Shown: positions 27,201 to 42,200, counted from the stretch's first letter. The stretch is 64,000 bases of DNA from Channa striata (GCA_033026295.1 CM065170.1:32252780-32316779), one strand, 5' to 3'. Numbers and translations: made by a program. Notes: generated by a model from the letters alone, not told the origin.

Positions 27201-30200
27201 GGAAAAGGATGAGGCAGGGGCTGATGGGGCTGCACCAGCTGCATAGTGGGACACTCTGGGCGTTTGTCAGAGAGAGGTTTTTCTCTACAGGGTGTCTGCA
27301 GGTTTCAGAGAGTCAAATTTATAGGAATATGAACAGACAGACTGGCCTCTTGGACAACACAGCTGTAAAGTGAAAAGTGCAAGGATGCCCCGACTGCCAT
27401 TAGCAATACAGAAAAATACTGACAAAAGTAACGTGCCGGTCAAGGCAGTGACATCTTTTCGCAACTAGCACCAGCATACATTCATACATGTATGCATACA
27501 TACAGGAGACCAAGCAACACACTCTTCACATACACCAAGAGAGTCGTATTAGTGTAGATTCTGTGGTAGAGGAGTCCTTTGCTAATGATCTCTGTTCTCC
27601 TCCTATTTTATCTTTCTCAGTATTAGCATTAGCTGTCTTTTTACTGTTGCTCTGTAAAACTGAGTAACACCAGTCACTTAGTCTTTAGCTAGATTGCTGT
27701 TGATACTAGATGCAGTGCCTAGGGTGCACAAATCCCATTTCCAGAGCATTTGGATCATGTATGAAAGGCCAGTAGATAGAAAATTCTTTATATATATGCT
27801 CTATCTATATCTCCCTAACTCTGTGTATCTTTATCTAGCTTTATGGTTGGTGCTTGGCATGGCAGAGTTTCAAACTTACATTTGTGGTTGCAGCAACCAA
27901 CAACAGTTTTCGGAGGTGTTCCTGAGCCCATGTGCCCGATTTCTACTTCAAATTGTGTGTTTTTACTCTAAAGGCTCCTGACAGCCTGAAGATCCCAGCA
28001 AGGTCTGGGTGACTTGGCCAAAAAATTTAACTCCAAATTTTATTTCAAGTATTGTGGTTGGTGTTATGAAGATGTTACACATTTGTTTCTACAGGAGCTC
28101 AAGACAAAACATAAATAAACATTTGATTTAAAACTTAAATAAATATATATATGCCAACATCACTAGCTAGGCTGCTTTCCTTTCTCGTAATTGAAGCATT
28201 ATAGAGACTAACGCTAGGAGCAGCTATGCATCAACAAGAAAAAATGCCTTTCCGTAGCAATTGCGTAATGGCTCTAAACGCATGTGAAGCACAGACCTAC
28301 AGTCTGCAACTGAACGCACCACTAGTGCAGCGTCACACATTAGCAGTTACCGACATTATTTTTTCCTAGTTCAGCTGTAATTGAGTGGTGTCAACATAAA
28401 CGCACAACAATTAATTTTTTTTTTATCTGATTCCAAAGAAAAATTAAGTGAAAGAGGATCTGCAGTAAAATTGTGGTGTAGCCGCTGAATGTGTGCAGCT
28501 TTAGTGGAATATTGCTGTGTGTGTCTGTGTATGTTAGACTGTACATACTGTAGGCGGTTGAATGGTGCGGGTCGCCTTCTGGGGGCGCTTCAGGGGCGTA
28601 CAAGAACCTCTCATTGCACAAGTTGCCTTCACAGCAGCAGAAGAAAACGTCGGGACTCTCCTTCCTCTCCACACACTCGTTACTGCAGAGGACACAAAGG
28701 TGGAAATTAAAAATAAATAAATAAACAAGGAACGCACACACTCACGAACCTCTCCTCTCGTACACCGCAAAGGTCATGGAAGCAATTTATTTTTTTCACA
28801 GTGTGAGCGAGTGCACACACGAACAAACACATCATCTGCATCCAGAAAAAAAAATGCAGAAGACGTGTTCTAAAAAGCAGGAACACACACAAACACACAT
28901 CCTCTGCTTCCTCTCCATTCCCTCGCTGCCACAGAACACATGAAAGAAAAACATTTATAAAATAACTCCTACACACACCAGTATACAGACATGCAAACAA
29001 ATACACACACACACACACACACACAAACACACACGTACGTACAATAACAATCAAACACACACACGTACAATAACAATCAAACACACACACGTACAATAAC
29101 AATCAAACACACACACACACACACACACACTCGCTCACTCTCTCTTTCACACTAACACAGTCATCAGATAAAAGCCAAAGGAAGTGGCAGCCGCCCTCGA
29201 CTTGCTCTGGACTCTCCAGGGAGGTGAGGCGGCGCCGTCTGAGGAGAGGTACCCCAACTATGAGGGCTGCACAATCTGCAGCAACTTTATCGCTCAGGAA
29301 TCAAAGGAAAACACAGAGCGAACTGGCTCAAACCAGCATCTGATGCCAGGTTGATGTTCTAGCAACGATGAAACTATAATAATACCGTCTATTGTTATCT
29401 GTTTACTGTTCTGGGATTGGACGCTTGGTTGCATATATCAGACTGAATCCATGTTCAGCTGAGATTCACAAAGCAATTTAAATTCCATCCGTCTGTGGTA
29501 ATTAAAAATGTAGCCTTGTGCAAGTCATTCAGATGGGGAAGCACGCAAGGGGACAAAAACCGCGCTCAAGGTGATTTTAAATGTCCTCAGAGTCAAAGCT
29601 CCCCTTTGATGGTTTGGCTTTGTCTAAGAGCTTACCTTCGTATTGGAAATTAAAATACAGTACAAGTTTTAGCAATGAAATGTGTCATAATTAAAAATAA
29701 AGTGTCAGAAGCTCTATTAGCTTACGCCCCAAGGTCCCTATGAATGCAGTGATAGTATTCAATAAACTCGGGCTATTTGTCTTAACACGCAAATGACCCA
29801 AATTCTCGATGCAGAATTATTTTTTTCAACTGGTCCAGAAGCACAACTTTTTATTGAACGCAATGGTAATCTATTTGGGATTTTTATTGCAAACGGGTTT
29901 CAAACGCCTGTCTCTGGAAACAAGCGTGGAGAACTTGGAAACAGAAAGTGTGCAACAGTCCAACAGTGTTTGCTAAATAAAATTTTTGAGAGGAACACAG
30001 CGTGAACAAAGACCAAACTCAAAGTGGCATATTCTCGGATGTTAGTCATGTACCTGTCGTAGCAGTTGACATCATCCAGCCAGCAGCCTTGCTTCACGAT
30101 CTCCACCGTGCCGGACACGTTCTTCCACGTGGCGAAGCAGTGCCGCCGCTTGTCTTTCTCACCGTAGCAGGGCTCAATGCCGCTGCGATTAGTGCGCTCC

Positions 30201-33200
30201 TTTTCCCAGCTGGAATTGTAGTAGACGCACTCCTGAGTCTCTGAACGTCCCAGGATTGCACCTAGTGAGAACAAAGAGGTGAAATTATTAACTGCATTTA
30301 GGCAAAGGGCTTTTCGCGTATTGTGAGCGTTATTTTTTTTTTGCATCGGGGTTGTTGGGAGTTTAACAGCTTGGAAATGCTTTGGCAGGTAAACTTAAAC
30401 TTTTTGCAACTGTGGATTTACAATCCACACTGGCTGGGAGATGAAAAAGTTACTTTCCTCCACTGTCATTGACAAAAATAATTTAGTTTTGTACCAATAA
30501 CTGGTAGAAGGACATTTATTTACAGCCTAAAGTATGAGATATAGTGAAGTCATAAAACATCTAGTAATAATAAAATCTACTTCTGTGGTGCTTTTTTATC
30601 GGAGTTCCTAAATGCTTTTGAGTCAATACACCAATAAAAAAAATGAAAGGATTTTTAAGAAGAACAATAAAAAACAGCCCGGCACGACTGAAAAAAATAG
30701 GGTTATAGAGAAACACACAAAAAAGCAGGGAAAGCAAAATCCTCTTGACAAACGCAACCGAAGTGATCCAATCCCCGACCCATTCCTGCCCAAATACAGG
30801 AGACTCTGATTTCGTACAGATGAATGCAGGCAGCAGGATTTCGCAAACCGATATCCAGGGAAATGACTGCATGACAGCTTGTCAGTTTAGCGTTGCTGCA
30901 GCCTCTCATCACCTGTCGGTGAGTTAGTCCAGTTTAGACTGCTGACAAGCCTGATAGCCAGCCTCTGTTTGCTTGCTTCCTGGCACTGCGAAACCAAACA
31001 GTTCAGACACACAGGAAACCGGGACTGCTTCCTACGCATTCTCAAGGTGCAATAAGTATGTCTTTTACTGTTCCAAAATGCTAATGCAGACTCTCAGTCG
31101 TCTGTGAGCATTGTCTAAAGCACACTTCCATCCTTCCCCTCTCCTCTGTGAACATGTGACGGTTCTGAAAAGGGAAGGCAGTGCATGTACGGCTCCAAAG
31201 GTGATGAACATCCTCGGGCTGTTGACAGAAACACTTGCCCAAAGCCCTAATAAGTTGCAACGTATGTTTTATAATCAGCAAATATATAAATGGCACATGC
31301 ACACGCAACATAATGCCCATCTCTTCTGCTTTGTGTACAAAACGGATTTAAAGTGTGTTAACTGAAGTTCACAGTATGTGTGTGTTGATTTCATTTTTGA
31401 TTGTATCTGAGGGTCTAATGTGTTATCTGTTATAGTTAAATGCTGTGTTTTGAGCCCTAAAGTGTGATTACTCACGTTAGGGGCTTCCTGTGCCTCACAC
31501 AGAGACATCTAAGAAGAGTTCAAATGAAAACGTCAAATAGGCTTTGGTGTTTTATTCATGTTAAAGTTCCATTTTTAATTTCCTCCACACTGCAGGGATT
31601 TACACAGATCTCACTAGCTTTTGTTTATTGTTGCTTTTAGCGTCTCCAACATGCTCTGTAATTTTATGCAAAAGTGAAGGGCAAATAAAGAATAATGCCC
31701 CAATTTATTTGATCATTACAACCTCTCTGCTGCCAGGGTAATAATACCGCAGAGAAAAGGTGTCCTGTCGGCTCTGACGGTGTCCAACGTTGCCGTAACT
31801 TCCAGAAATTAGGGCTTAGCTTGAGCGATTGGGGTTAACTTTAGGAAGATCATGTATTTTTCAATAAAATGGCTGCTTAAGTAAAGCCAACCTGGGCTCT
31901 GAAAGCACTGCAGGTCTCTTTTCAACGACATTAACAGCTGCAGATGGAAGAGCAAAGCCGAGATGGGCTACTTCGCTGGCAGACAAGGTCACCGTGCCTC
32001 TTAGCAGCACTGACGGCATTTTCTCCCGTCAAATACATTTCCTGTGAAGCCCCCAAACTGTTTCACAGCAACAGGTGCGACTGTTAACTGTTGCCTGAAT
32101 GATCAAGAGCAAATGGCTGAAGCAAAGTGAGGGAAAAGAAAAAGAGTCTGGGCGGATGAAGGAGTCGCTTACAACCAAACACGAAGTGCGAAACACATGC
32201 AAACAGAAAACATTACCATATGGACCAAATTGCATCCATACATTTGATGTGAGGCCGACATGGCTTTAATATGTCTCCAGGCTCTCTGAAAATGTCTTTA
32301 TTTGCTTTGAATCGTACATTTTGTTGATTCAAAGAAACCGACTTCATTGACTGCTCTGTAGAAAGACAAACAGGAGTTCTGAGCTGAAAGAAAGGTTTGT
32401 GAGTTCAAATCAGTGCTTGAAACAAGCCAAGCAGAAGGAAAATTAATTCTCCCCCCCCCTTCACATACTGCTGCCAAGACGCCCTTGAGCAAGACACTCA
32501 AAACTGAAGAGATTAGGTGTGAAGCATGCTTGTTGAAAAGGTAGGTCTTCCTGTCACAGCTATTAAGAAAAATACCCTTAAGAAAATAATGAAAACATTA
32601 TCTACTGTATGGAACTCAAGCGCTTGGTGTGAAGATCAGGATCTTCCATCAGGCCTTAAGGGTGTAGAGGCCCGACCGCATACGTGGGGGTTTGGAAAAT
32701 AAAGATGTTTGGGGGTTACCGATGATGAACAATGAATGAAAAAAAAAGTGGCTAAGCAGACAATATTTCTCTTTACAGAACAACTCAAGGCAAGAAAATG
32801 TACGAATTTGAAGTTTCCCTTGAAAGACTCTGTCCTGAAACAACCTACGCTTTGTAATAATGCTGTATGATGACGCGTGCTATGAATCGCCAAAAAAACG
32901 AGGCACAAAATCCCTGATTGCGTTTTGTGGGTTTATCCAGTCCATCAGGCCTTTTAGCAGTTTAAGTGCCCACTGTAGCCCGCGCTTTCTATTCTTTCGA
33001 TGCTTCATGGATTGGGTGAATGTATTGTTCCCCTCACCGGTCCTCGTGGGAGCTGAAGGCGCTAATGATGGAGAGGTATGTGGAGGCAAAGCGGAAGGTT
33101 AGCTCATTAGCCGCTTCTGGTCTAACGGCATTAGCCATGCTAGCGCTGATCCCCATGGACGCTACGTTGAGGTGCTTGGCATACGTATTTCCATTTTACT

Positions 33201-36200
33201 TGGAGTGATTTACAATGAATGCAGCACCAGGGCACGTCTGAGTTCCTGTATCAACTTAATTACAAGCAACTCGTAATAATGACTGTGCAGTACACAGAAA
33301 ACAGGTGAAACAAACACGGCATATTTGTGTCACCAGACAACTGAACTGAGGTAGAGTCAGCAAACACATCTAGATATTTTTTTAGGTTCGTATTAAAATA
33401 TAACAGTTTCGAGTAAGATTTAAATTAACAATCATTTTTTACTGTTTCACTAATCTTCCACTAAACTTTCTGAAAGGGCTTTTACTTTGTCTTTATACAA
33501 TGTCATAAGAATGGAAAATTATCACTATGACTTCCCACAGCTCAAATAAATGCACTATTAATTTGTCGCTTACTCCTGAAGAGGTTCAAATTACTGTACT
33601 ATGACGCACAAACGCGTCACATTTTAGAAGCTGAAACCAGCAAATGTTTGGCTTTTCTATCTTACTATGGCATGCCTTGGTTTTGGTACTTGACATTTGA
33701 GCAAGGCCGTTCCTTGATGTCAAAGACCCAAGTTTCTCAGTTTTAGGTACACATTTAACCTTAAAGGATAGTGCTCAAATTTGCAAAGCAAAAAAAAAAA
33801 AAAACTTATTGTCTTTGTTCTTGAGCCAAGGCAAGCTGCAACACCTCAACAGCTCCACTGATAATGCCTCCATTCAGGTATTACACTGTGTGAGACAGAG
33901 CTGCAAGCCATGTGAACTGCAAATACACCGCCCCATTATAATATACAGCCGTTAAGAGCTCAAATCAATCACTTCTCTGAAATAAGGTGACAGTACAGGC
34001 AAGCTGCCTATAGGGCCGTGTGCCAAAGGTGGGCAAGAGCTGCCTGGCACTATGGTGGCTATGACGGATATAAAGCAGAGAAATCAATCATCTGACTAAG
34101 TCGCAGCTCAGAGTTCACTAAAGCGGATAATGTCACCAAGTGCAGAGCCTACACGAGTGATTGTGCAAGGACATACAATAGGGTTTCCACCCACAAGCAC
34201 ACATCCAGGCAATAAAGAGAGTAGTCTTTGTCTCCAAAGGATATTTCACGCATGGAAATGTCAAACTTGAGTGGCACGGGCTTACTTTGTTTGCTGTAAT
34301 AAGGATCGCTCGAGAGAAAGATCACGTAAGAAAAAGGCCTTGGGCGACAGCCGCAGGCTATCAATGTAAGGTAGTTTTCTTAGTAGTGACGCTAGTAATG
34401 TATATTTAAATCATTACACGCTAAAAGGAAAGTGGCTTAGGTTTAATCAACATGTCTAGTTCAATGAATGATAACGCGTGGTGCTGGAACATGCTGAGAG
34501 GTCATCTCATACAGGGGTAAACGGGCAATGAAAACCGTATTTAAACTTTATATGGAAACCACGAAGAAAAGAGCCACTGTGAGGCCCCTTCTAAGAAACT
34601 GCGACAATAAACCAAAGAGCTTTTGTCATGCTGAACTGACTGTCTCTCACAAAAGGAAGACTTTATCTGTCCTGTACTTTGTCAAGATGAATATATGCTC
34701 ACAGGGAACAAAACCAAAGTCTTCCAATAGAAGGACAATCAATCAAATCCTGGCAATACCTTAAAGACTATGCTTTCTCCTACACAATTTCCTTCCTTCC
34801 TTCCTTCTCCTGAAAAGAAATGACCACATAGCGTTTCATACAGGCTCCTTTCTCTCTTCCAGTCATACAAGCGATTTATCAAGGTTAACCGTGACCTACT
34901 TTAGCTGCGGACATTTCAGCAGTGCCTCCTCTGCGCAACGTCTAAACACCCGACCCACTTCTCAATCCACTGGGGCTTTTTGAAAAACTGCTTCTCACCC
35001 CTCCTCACTCCTTGCTAGCTGCACGGTGGCTTTGAAAATTCACTCTGACATTTAAAATTTTTACATTCGGGCATTTAGCTGATGCTCCTAGTCACAGTAA
35101 TTAAGCTCCCAGTTTATGTGACACTAAACTAAAACTGTAAGTGTTCCAGATATTTGTGTGGCCAAAATGGTCATTATTCTGGATTTTTTAAATAACAATT
35201 CGACTGCAAACGGGCTCTATTATTCATTGGAGAGAGTGTAACATAAAAAAAGATGCGGCTGGAGGAGATTACTGATTATCAGCAGCCAGCTAAGAGAAAA
35301 GTCAATCTTTTGTATGGCGGCCAATAGGTCACGTTAGGCAGAGGCAATGTCAAGAACCTTAACGTGACAGCTACAGCGAAGGCCATGATACTAAGAGCCG
35401 GAAGATGCAGAGGGTTTCATCTTTGATAGTGAGGTGAACAGTGACAGGCCTAAAGTCTGACAAACAGCCAACCTACTGCCTGGCCAGAGTTCACCTGAAG
35501 CTTCAAAACGAAATCGTATCCATGAAATTGATTCAAGCTCTGAGAGCTTCAATGTTCAATCACGATGTGCTTCGAGCAAATTTGCAGCAATGCCATGTCT
35601 AACTAACCAAGTCACAGTTATGAAAGGAGCCACACAAGTTGCTGTTAAGCTACATTAAAACTGGCAGAATGTGGCAGCTTCAAAAAGTCATTCAAATAAC
35701 CTTTTCATAGTTGTCTTTTATATTTGAGTTTCTGGATAAAATGAAGCCACTACAAAAATTTGAAAGTCCAAATTGTGGGGGTTGAGTCTGGTCCGTCAAT
35801 CAGGGGGACAGAAACTGAAGAGAGCTGAAGAAAGTAGAAAAAGGATTGCCACTTATTATAGAACTTCTCAGAATTACCTCTTACTGAATATTTAATCTTC
35901 TCTAGCTTTAAAAAAGACATGACATCCCTGAGCCACTGAGTGCTAGGGGGTGCGTTAGTAGGCTTCCAGTGGAGAAAAAGGTGGCACGTTGCCAGTGAAG
36001 GAGAGAAAGCTGTGAGATTTAATTGTTTGGAGGTGTATAGGTTGTGCTCCTCTGGGAATCCAAAAATGGTGAGATGTGGGGAGACATTTATCTAATGCAA
36101 TTTTAGAATATTGAATATAAACCCAGCAGGGAAGGGTGTGGGAGATAAATTTGCTTAACAGATGTGACAATGACGAATACCGTCCTTGTAAAAGGTCAAT

Positions 36201-39200
36201 AAAACAACACACCTGTACCACGCCATAGAAAAGGTGAAATCAAAACATGGGTTGAAACAGATTATTCTTTATTATAGGAATCAAAACGGATGTTGGAATA
36301 AATCTATCTAAAAACACGCTGAATTGGTTCACAATTTAACACGTAAAACTTACTACAGCGTTAATTTTTAAGCCGGGGGGATGTTTTGGAATATAAGATT
36401 GGACGAGCAACTAGAGAAGACGAAATATGTCAGAACTTCAGAGAAGTTCTGATTCCACAGCCCTCATCTTCAAAAATATTGATTTTATAAGAGGAGAATG
36501 AGTCAGATAGACAGTACTAGTGTATGGAATAATTTGGTTGTGAGATGTACAACAGTTTATCATCTGTGTAAAGTGAGAACAGACATTTCATGCGCATGTC
36601 TGCTACTGCAGGAATTATGAAGTGTTTGACAAGGAAGGTAGGTACTTTCAAACAAAGAAGTGGTTTCACGAGAACAAAACTTTTCTGGGTAAAAAAATAG
36701 TAAAAATAATACAACACTGGTTATTTATATTACGTCTGACTAACCATATATCACCAAAGGTTAAATGTGAAAAGAAGTGATTTATTTTGTCTTAAGCAAG
36801 TAAGTAGCCCCAGCTGATTAATAGGACAAATTCACTACTGTGCTCAACTGACATGCACTCTCTTAATCACGGCTTCTAAAAACGAGCCAGACTTCCAATG
36901 AGGAAACAAAGATCACAAGGAGAGCTACACAAGATCCTGTGTACTGGCACATGTCTTTTTATTAACAAAGTGAGAAGGCCACTAGGTAGAGGCCACGCAG
37001 CCGAGATGATTCTAGTCTGATCCAAAGCCAGGCCAGTGAGGTTCGTGCTGGGCGGGAAATGACCACCAACCACCTGCCAAATGTTGGGAGAAATTTCGAC
37101 TAAGCCACTTTGGCAGGTAGCCAAGCAACACCCTGGGGTTTTCTTCACTCTACTCCAAAAACTAAAGCTGCCTGGTGAAATAGATAAAGTGTCTGATTAA
37201 TTTAAGAGTTCTTGAACATGTGCGACAGGAAGGCAAGAACAGTTTTTGTCCCTGAGTTTTAACAGTAACTGTACAGAGAGGAAAAAAAAAAAAAAAAAAA
37301 CTGTATCTGGCAAACAGGCTACATTAAGCCTCACAGTTTCAAACAAACTATTTTGTAAAAATAGATGTATGTTTGGCTCCTCTCCATTTCCAGTTGTATT
37401 AACACCACAATTGTTCAGAAAGCTCTGAAAGTAGTTTCTTCCCCCTTTTTATTTTCAAGACATAGGAGACGATGCCTACACATTTACAGATTCACTGACA
37501 GGCAGTGTGTGGCTGGAACGCTTTGGAAACAGCACAGCAGTGGCAAGTGCTGAGCTCGAAAAATAAATAAAAATACAAAAACCGAAATGTAGCAAAGGTG
37601 AGCTCGCTTAATTGGTCAATAATCAAATTTAAATGTGACATTTCAGGTTTAGGACACTGTCCATCAGGCACACTTTGCTTGACAACTGCTGAGGAACACA
37701 GGAACTAATATCCAATTTCCTGTGTGCGGCTGGTCACAGGGATAGGCTGTGCTGCACTCTGCTCTGTAGTCTCATAATGAAGTGGCATTTTGGCGGGCCA
37801 GGCCTGCACTCGACACTGCGTGCACCCAAGTAGGTAAACAACTCATTCATCAAGGCTTTTTTTGTGTGGCTGCCAGGAGTGGGGATTGTTCGTTATGATG
37901 GAATTTGTTCTAAGGATCAACTTATCATTTACGTCTGGGTACAGATAAAATAGAACCGAAGTGATGTATGGTTGTTTGGGGCACAAGAGTGCATGAGATT
38001 GTGTGTGACTAGCGCTAAAAACAAATGTGAGTGATGATTTTTGAATAGTGTTGAATAAAGAAGTTAGACTGAGGCCAAGGGTCAAAATGCTGTCTGCAGA
38101 ACTGGCCTCTCGGCTTGCCAGCAACGCTTGTTGTTGCTGCTGCAATTTGACACTCCTCCCCCACATAACTGACTCAAGACACAACTAAATACAGCTTATG
38201 CATGTGTGAATAAGCAGATGCATTGAGTACAAAACTACTAATAATAGTAGTGTTAACACCTTGCTGTACCCATTGAAAAAAATCTGATCGGTCAGATGTC
38301 CTCTATCAAACATTTTGGATATATTTCGCAAGCTGCCTGGTCTACATGGGGCAACAACCCCAAAGAAACTGTACAAAATAGGGCTGATTCATACATATGA
38401 AGTACTCTTCTTCCTCTAAAGGCACTTTATTACATAGGCAACTGCTGTTGCAGTAAAAAGAAGTGCTCACCAACACACACAACAAACTAAGTCGAGCTCT
38501 AGTTCTCCACATCCAAGCTCTCTGCTTTCACCACAGTCAACAATCCTTCTTCCTGACTTTAAAAATCACAAACCCTGTTGGTTAAATAAAAAAAAAAAAA
38601 TACCACCAGCTGCCTTTAAGGCAGCTCCTGGCCATCTTAGATAAAGATTTGTTTATTTATTTATTTTTACACCATTTACAGCTGATTATTGCAGGCATTA
38701 GGCTCCAGGGACACAATGAGAGACCACTGGCCCATGGCAAGGTTACCACCAGTGTATATTATACACCATTTTGGAGCCTAGCAACAGTCCCATTGCAAAC
38801 ATTTGATAAGTAGTTAGACTTGGGGCTTAAGCAGTATTTGTGTAGGGTAAGAGAACTTTATTATCTTAAGTATATAACCGCAACTAAATGAAATATAAAC
38901 AAAAGAGAGGAAAAATTATAGTTTTCTAGATTAAACTGAACACAAACAAATTTTAATCTTGCTGTGAAATTATTTGTTTTAAAAGGAAAATGTGACAAAG
39001 TTCTATTAATTGGATCTTTTCTCCAACAGCTGTGGTAACCTTGTTGCTGTAGCTGAATGAATGGAGAGGTAAAAGTCTCGTCTGTGCATAGAGACGCTCA
39101 CAGACAGACACTATTTTTCAGCAGACAGTAATTTTACAGAGCAGCCTGGGTCTCACTGGAGTGCTACGTTAATGCTCAATCAGATGATGTCGTGACATGG

Positions 39201-42200
39201 CAGGGGTTGTCGGGTTGGCTCGGGTGAGCCGGTCACAAAGACTGCACTCTTTCCACAGGCGGTAGGAGGGGACTTGGTGGAGGGGGGCATTAAAAACCAC
39301 TGCACTCAGCAACTGAACCCAATCCTTTTAATCCTCGCTGGTATGCCCAAGCGACAAATGCCCATTGGTCTTTGCCTCAATTAGCAGCAATGGGGCCAGT
39401 TGCTGGACAGGTCAGGGGACGCTTGGGTCTCTTGCCGTGAATCGCCGCCGACTGTACCGTTTGCACAACGAGCACATACCAACGAGCGCAATGGGCCAGA
39501 GTTTGCCATTGCATACCGTACATTCTTTACAGGACAAGCAATTTAAAACGTCTCGTTATCTCTCGCAGGGTACTGCAGAAGGTTCTGCAAAGCCCCCTCC
39601 CACCTCCCCCGATTCCCCCCTTTCCCCGTGTGCTTGAATTGTTTGGATTTATTTGAAGGGTGTGTTAAGTGCCACTTGGGCTTAAAGCTGAACTGTGTAT
39701 TGAATTTGCAGTAACATTGCAATATCACAAAGCCTGCAGCATGGGCATTTCAATTCATTTTTATAAAACAAGCAATCAATGAGTGGAGGAGGGAGGAGAA
39801 ACAGAGAGAGGGAGTATGGCGGACAAGCCATGTTTTTATATGTGTGTGTGTATATATCAGGAGATTGGCCCTTTGTGAGTACAGTCCAGTTCAGTCCAGT
39901 TCAGTGCGATTTCCCATAATCCACTGCTGTAATGCTACTTCAAGCACCCACAGCAAGGTAATGTGGTCTTACAATAAATCTTTTAAAAACTGTATCACAA
40001 TACATGCTGCAAATGCCATTCCTGTCAAGGTAATCAAAATATGATATCATGTTCACCTTCTGCAGCTCTGCTTACACCACAAGCCAAAAGAGGAGAGAAA
40101 TTCTTAGAGAACTCAAAGTGCACAGAAATACACTCTGTGGTCAAGGTTAGCCCACACTAGATCACAGGCTGCTGCTTATGTGTGTAACTAATACACCGCC
40201 CCCTTCTGAGTCATCTCACATGGCCCTCCAAGACATGTTGTCTGCCGTTCAATTATGTTCACTGTTTGCACTCCCTGGCTTCACATTTGTACAAGACAAA
40301 CCAATAAACGTCGGGAGTCAATAAATCCCCCCTCTTTCATCCGTCCAGCCATCCGATGACCTCGCTGACTCCTGGCTCATCTTTATATTTAGTGTAAACT
40401 AATGACACATACCAGTCGCGAGGCACCACCGCCAAAATAAAACACCAACTCTCGTGTATTTTTAATTGAGATTGTATTACGGGTGCAGTAAGCTAAGAAT
40501 TTGATTCCGCCGATGCAGAGAATAAACATCGTCGTTTCTGCACGGTTTATACTTTTGTTTATCACCAATGCAGATGATTCAGATTGCCAGGCACCGGTGC
40601 CAGGTAATTTCTCTTGCCCGTCAATACTGCTCAAAAGGAAAAACTTGTCAACCACTGAGAGTTTCAAGACTGAACAAATCCCCTCTCCACCTCACTGGCA
40701 TTTCAGATGCAGTTTAGTGCTGAAAGTGAGCCACCAGTGTCAACAGTCGAGTCAGCTACAGGAGATAAAAAGCTTCACACTCCAGGCAATAAAAAAACAA
40801 AAAAAAAAAAGAAAAGAAAAAAGTACAAGACAAGTATTATCTTATTATTCTGTTCTTCAACGGACATGGCAGTTTAATTTGTGTTCTGATTAGCTTATTG
40901 CACTTTCAATTTCCGTAAATGCATTATTTGTGTGATTACAGGAAAATAAATGTGTAGCCAGAGACCTGTTGAGGTTTTGCAGTTGACATGATTGCAGCTT
41001 GGCGGATCCAAAATGACATCTGAGCTTTATTAGCAGAAACGCAAAGTGACAGCAACAATAAACGTAGGATGACAAACCCGCAATATCACAAGTGAAAAGT
41101 GTTCACCCCGCTATGCAGAGCCTCCGCGACACCATTACCCTTCAGTGGTTTTTGGTGATAAGAGGTTAGAGCGACCTTCATGACAGCGAGGAATCTTGGC
41201 AAGAGTCGAACGAAGACGGGGAGAAGAGAAGGAGGATGGAGGGAGCGTAAAGCGGGCGAGGACCCTTGAGAGAGCTTGAAACAAGAGCATGATGAATGTA
41301 CAGCTCGCAGTTTTTAATCAAGGATCAAAGCAGGGCCTCTCCATCTGAGCAGCCAGCCTGTCTAGACTGAAACTCTCCCAAGCACATAAAGCAACATCTG
41401 CAGGATGCATTAATTACAGTAAAGGACCGTTCTGGACCGGTCTCTGGGGTACCAACACATCAAGAGGTCTAGACTAAGATTAAATAGTTTTGTATATGCG
41501 AATGGTTTCATCCAAAGAGCCATATAAGCATATCTAAATCTGCAATGGATTAACTTCATCACCAGAGAGCTAAAAAATAAATAAATAAATAAATACCGGC
41601 TCCAAACTGAAGGTGATGTTGTTTTTCCAACCTTGGACTTACCATCTTCCCGATCATTTGTTTTAATTTGAGTCAGTAATGGTTACAGGGGCAATTCATT
41701 GACTTCCCATTATAGAGGTGCGCTCAGTCTGCATTTACATTTCAGGCTTTTAGACGATGCTGTTATCCAGCACGACTTACAATGAGCGGAACAGGTAGGG
41801 CTTTGCTCAAGGACACGGTGACAAGATGAATGCCTGCAGTGGATGTCAAACATGTGACATTTTGGTTACAGGCTTAACTCTGTGGCCTCCTGTCAGCCCT
41901 CCACTAAACCACCTGTCTTGTACAAGTAGACAATTAATCAGACGCAGTCAGATCACAAGCATAACATTTTTAAGACACCGTTCCAGATAATTCCATGATA
42001 TCACACGGTCGGCCGTGTTCTTTAAGCATCTTATGTAATTTAAACTCACTGAAGGCACAATAAACAAGGTGTAAAAAAAGTCATTGTGTGACTGCAAACT
42101 ACTACAATAGCACAATGATCAGAATCGTCATTTCAGCCCGGGACGGCGCAGCTCAAACGTCTTGCTCCATCTTCTTCCAAGCCTTCACCTCTGCTTCCTC

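Noticed and set aside
29003..29130. Direct repeats considered as a CRISPR-like array
   Set aside because: The units are contiguous CA-rich tandem copies without unique spacers, in a vertebrate intron.
30002..30244. 80-codon + strand open frame
   Set aside because: It is the antisense shadow of ACVR2A coding exon 2.
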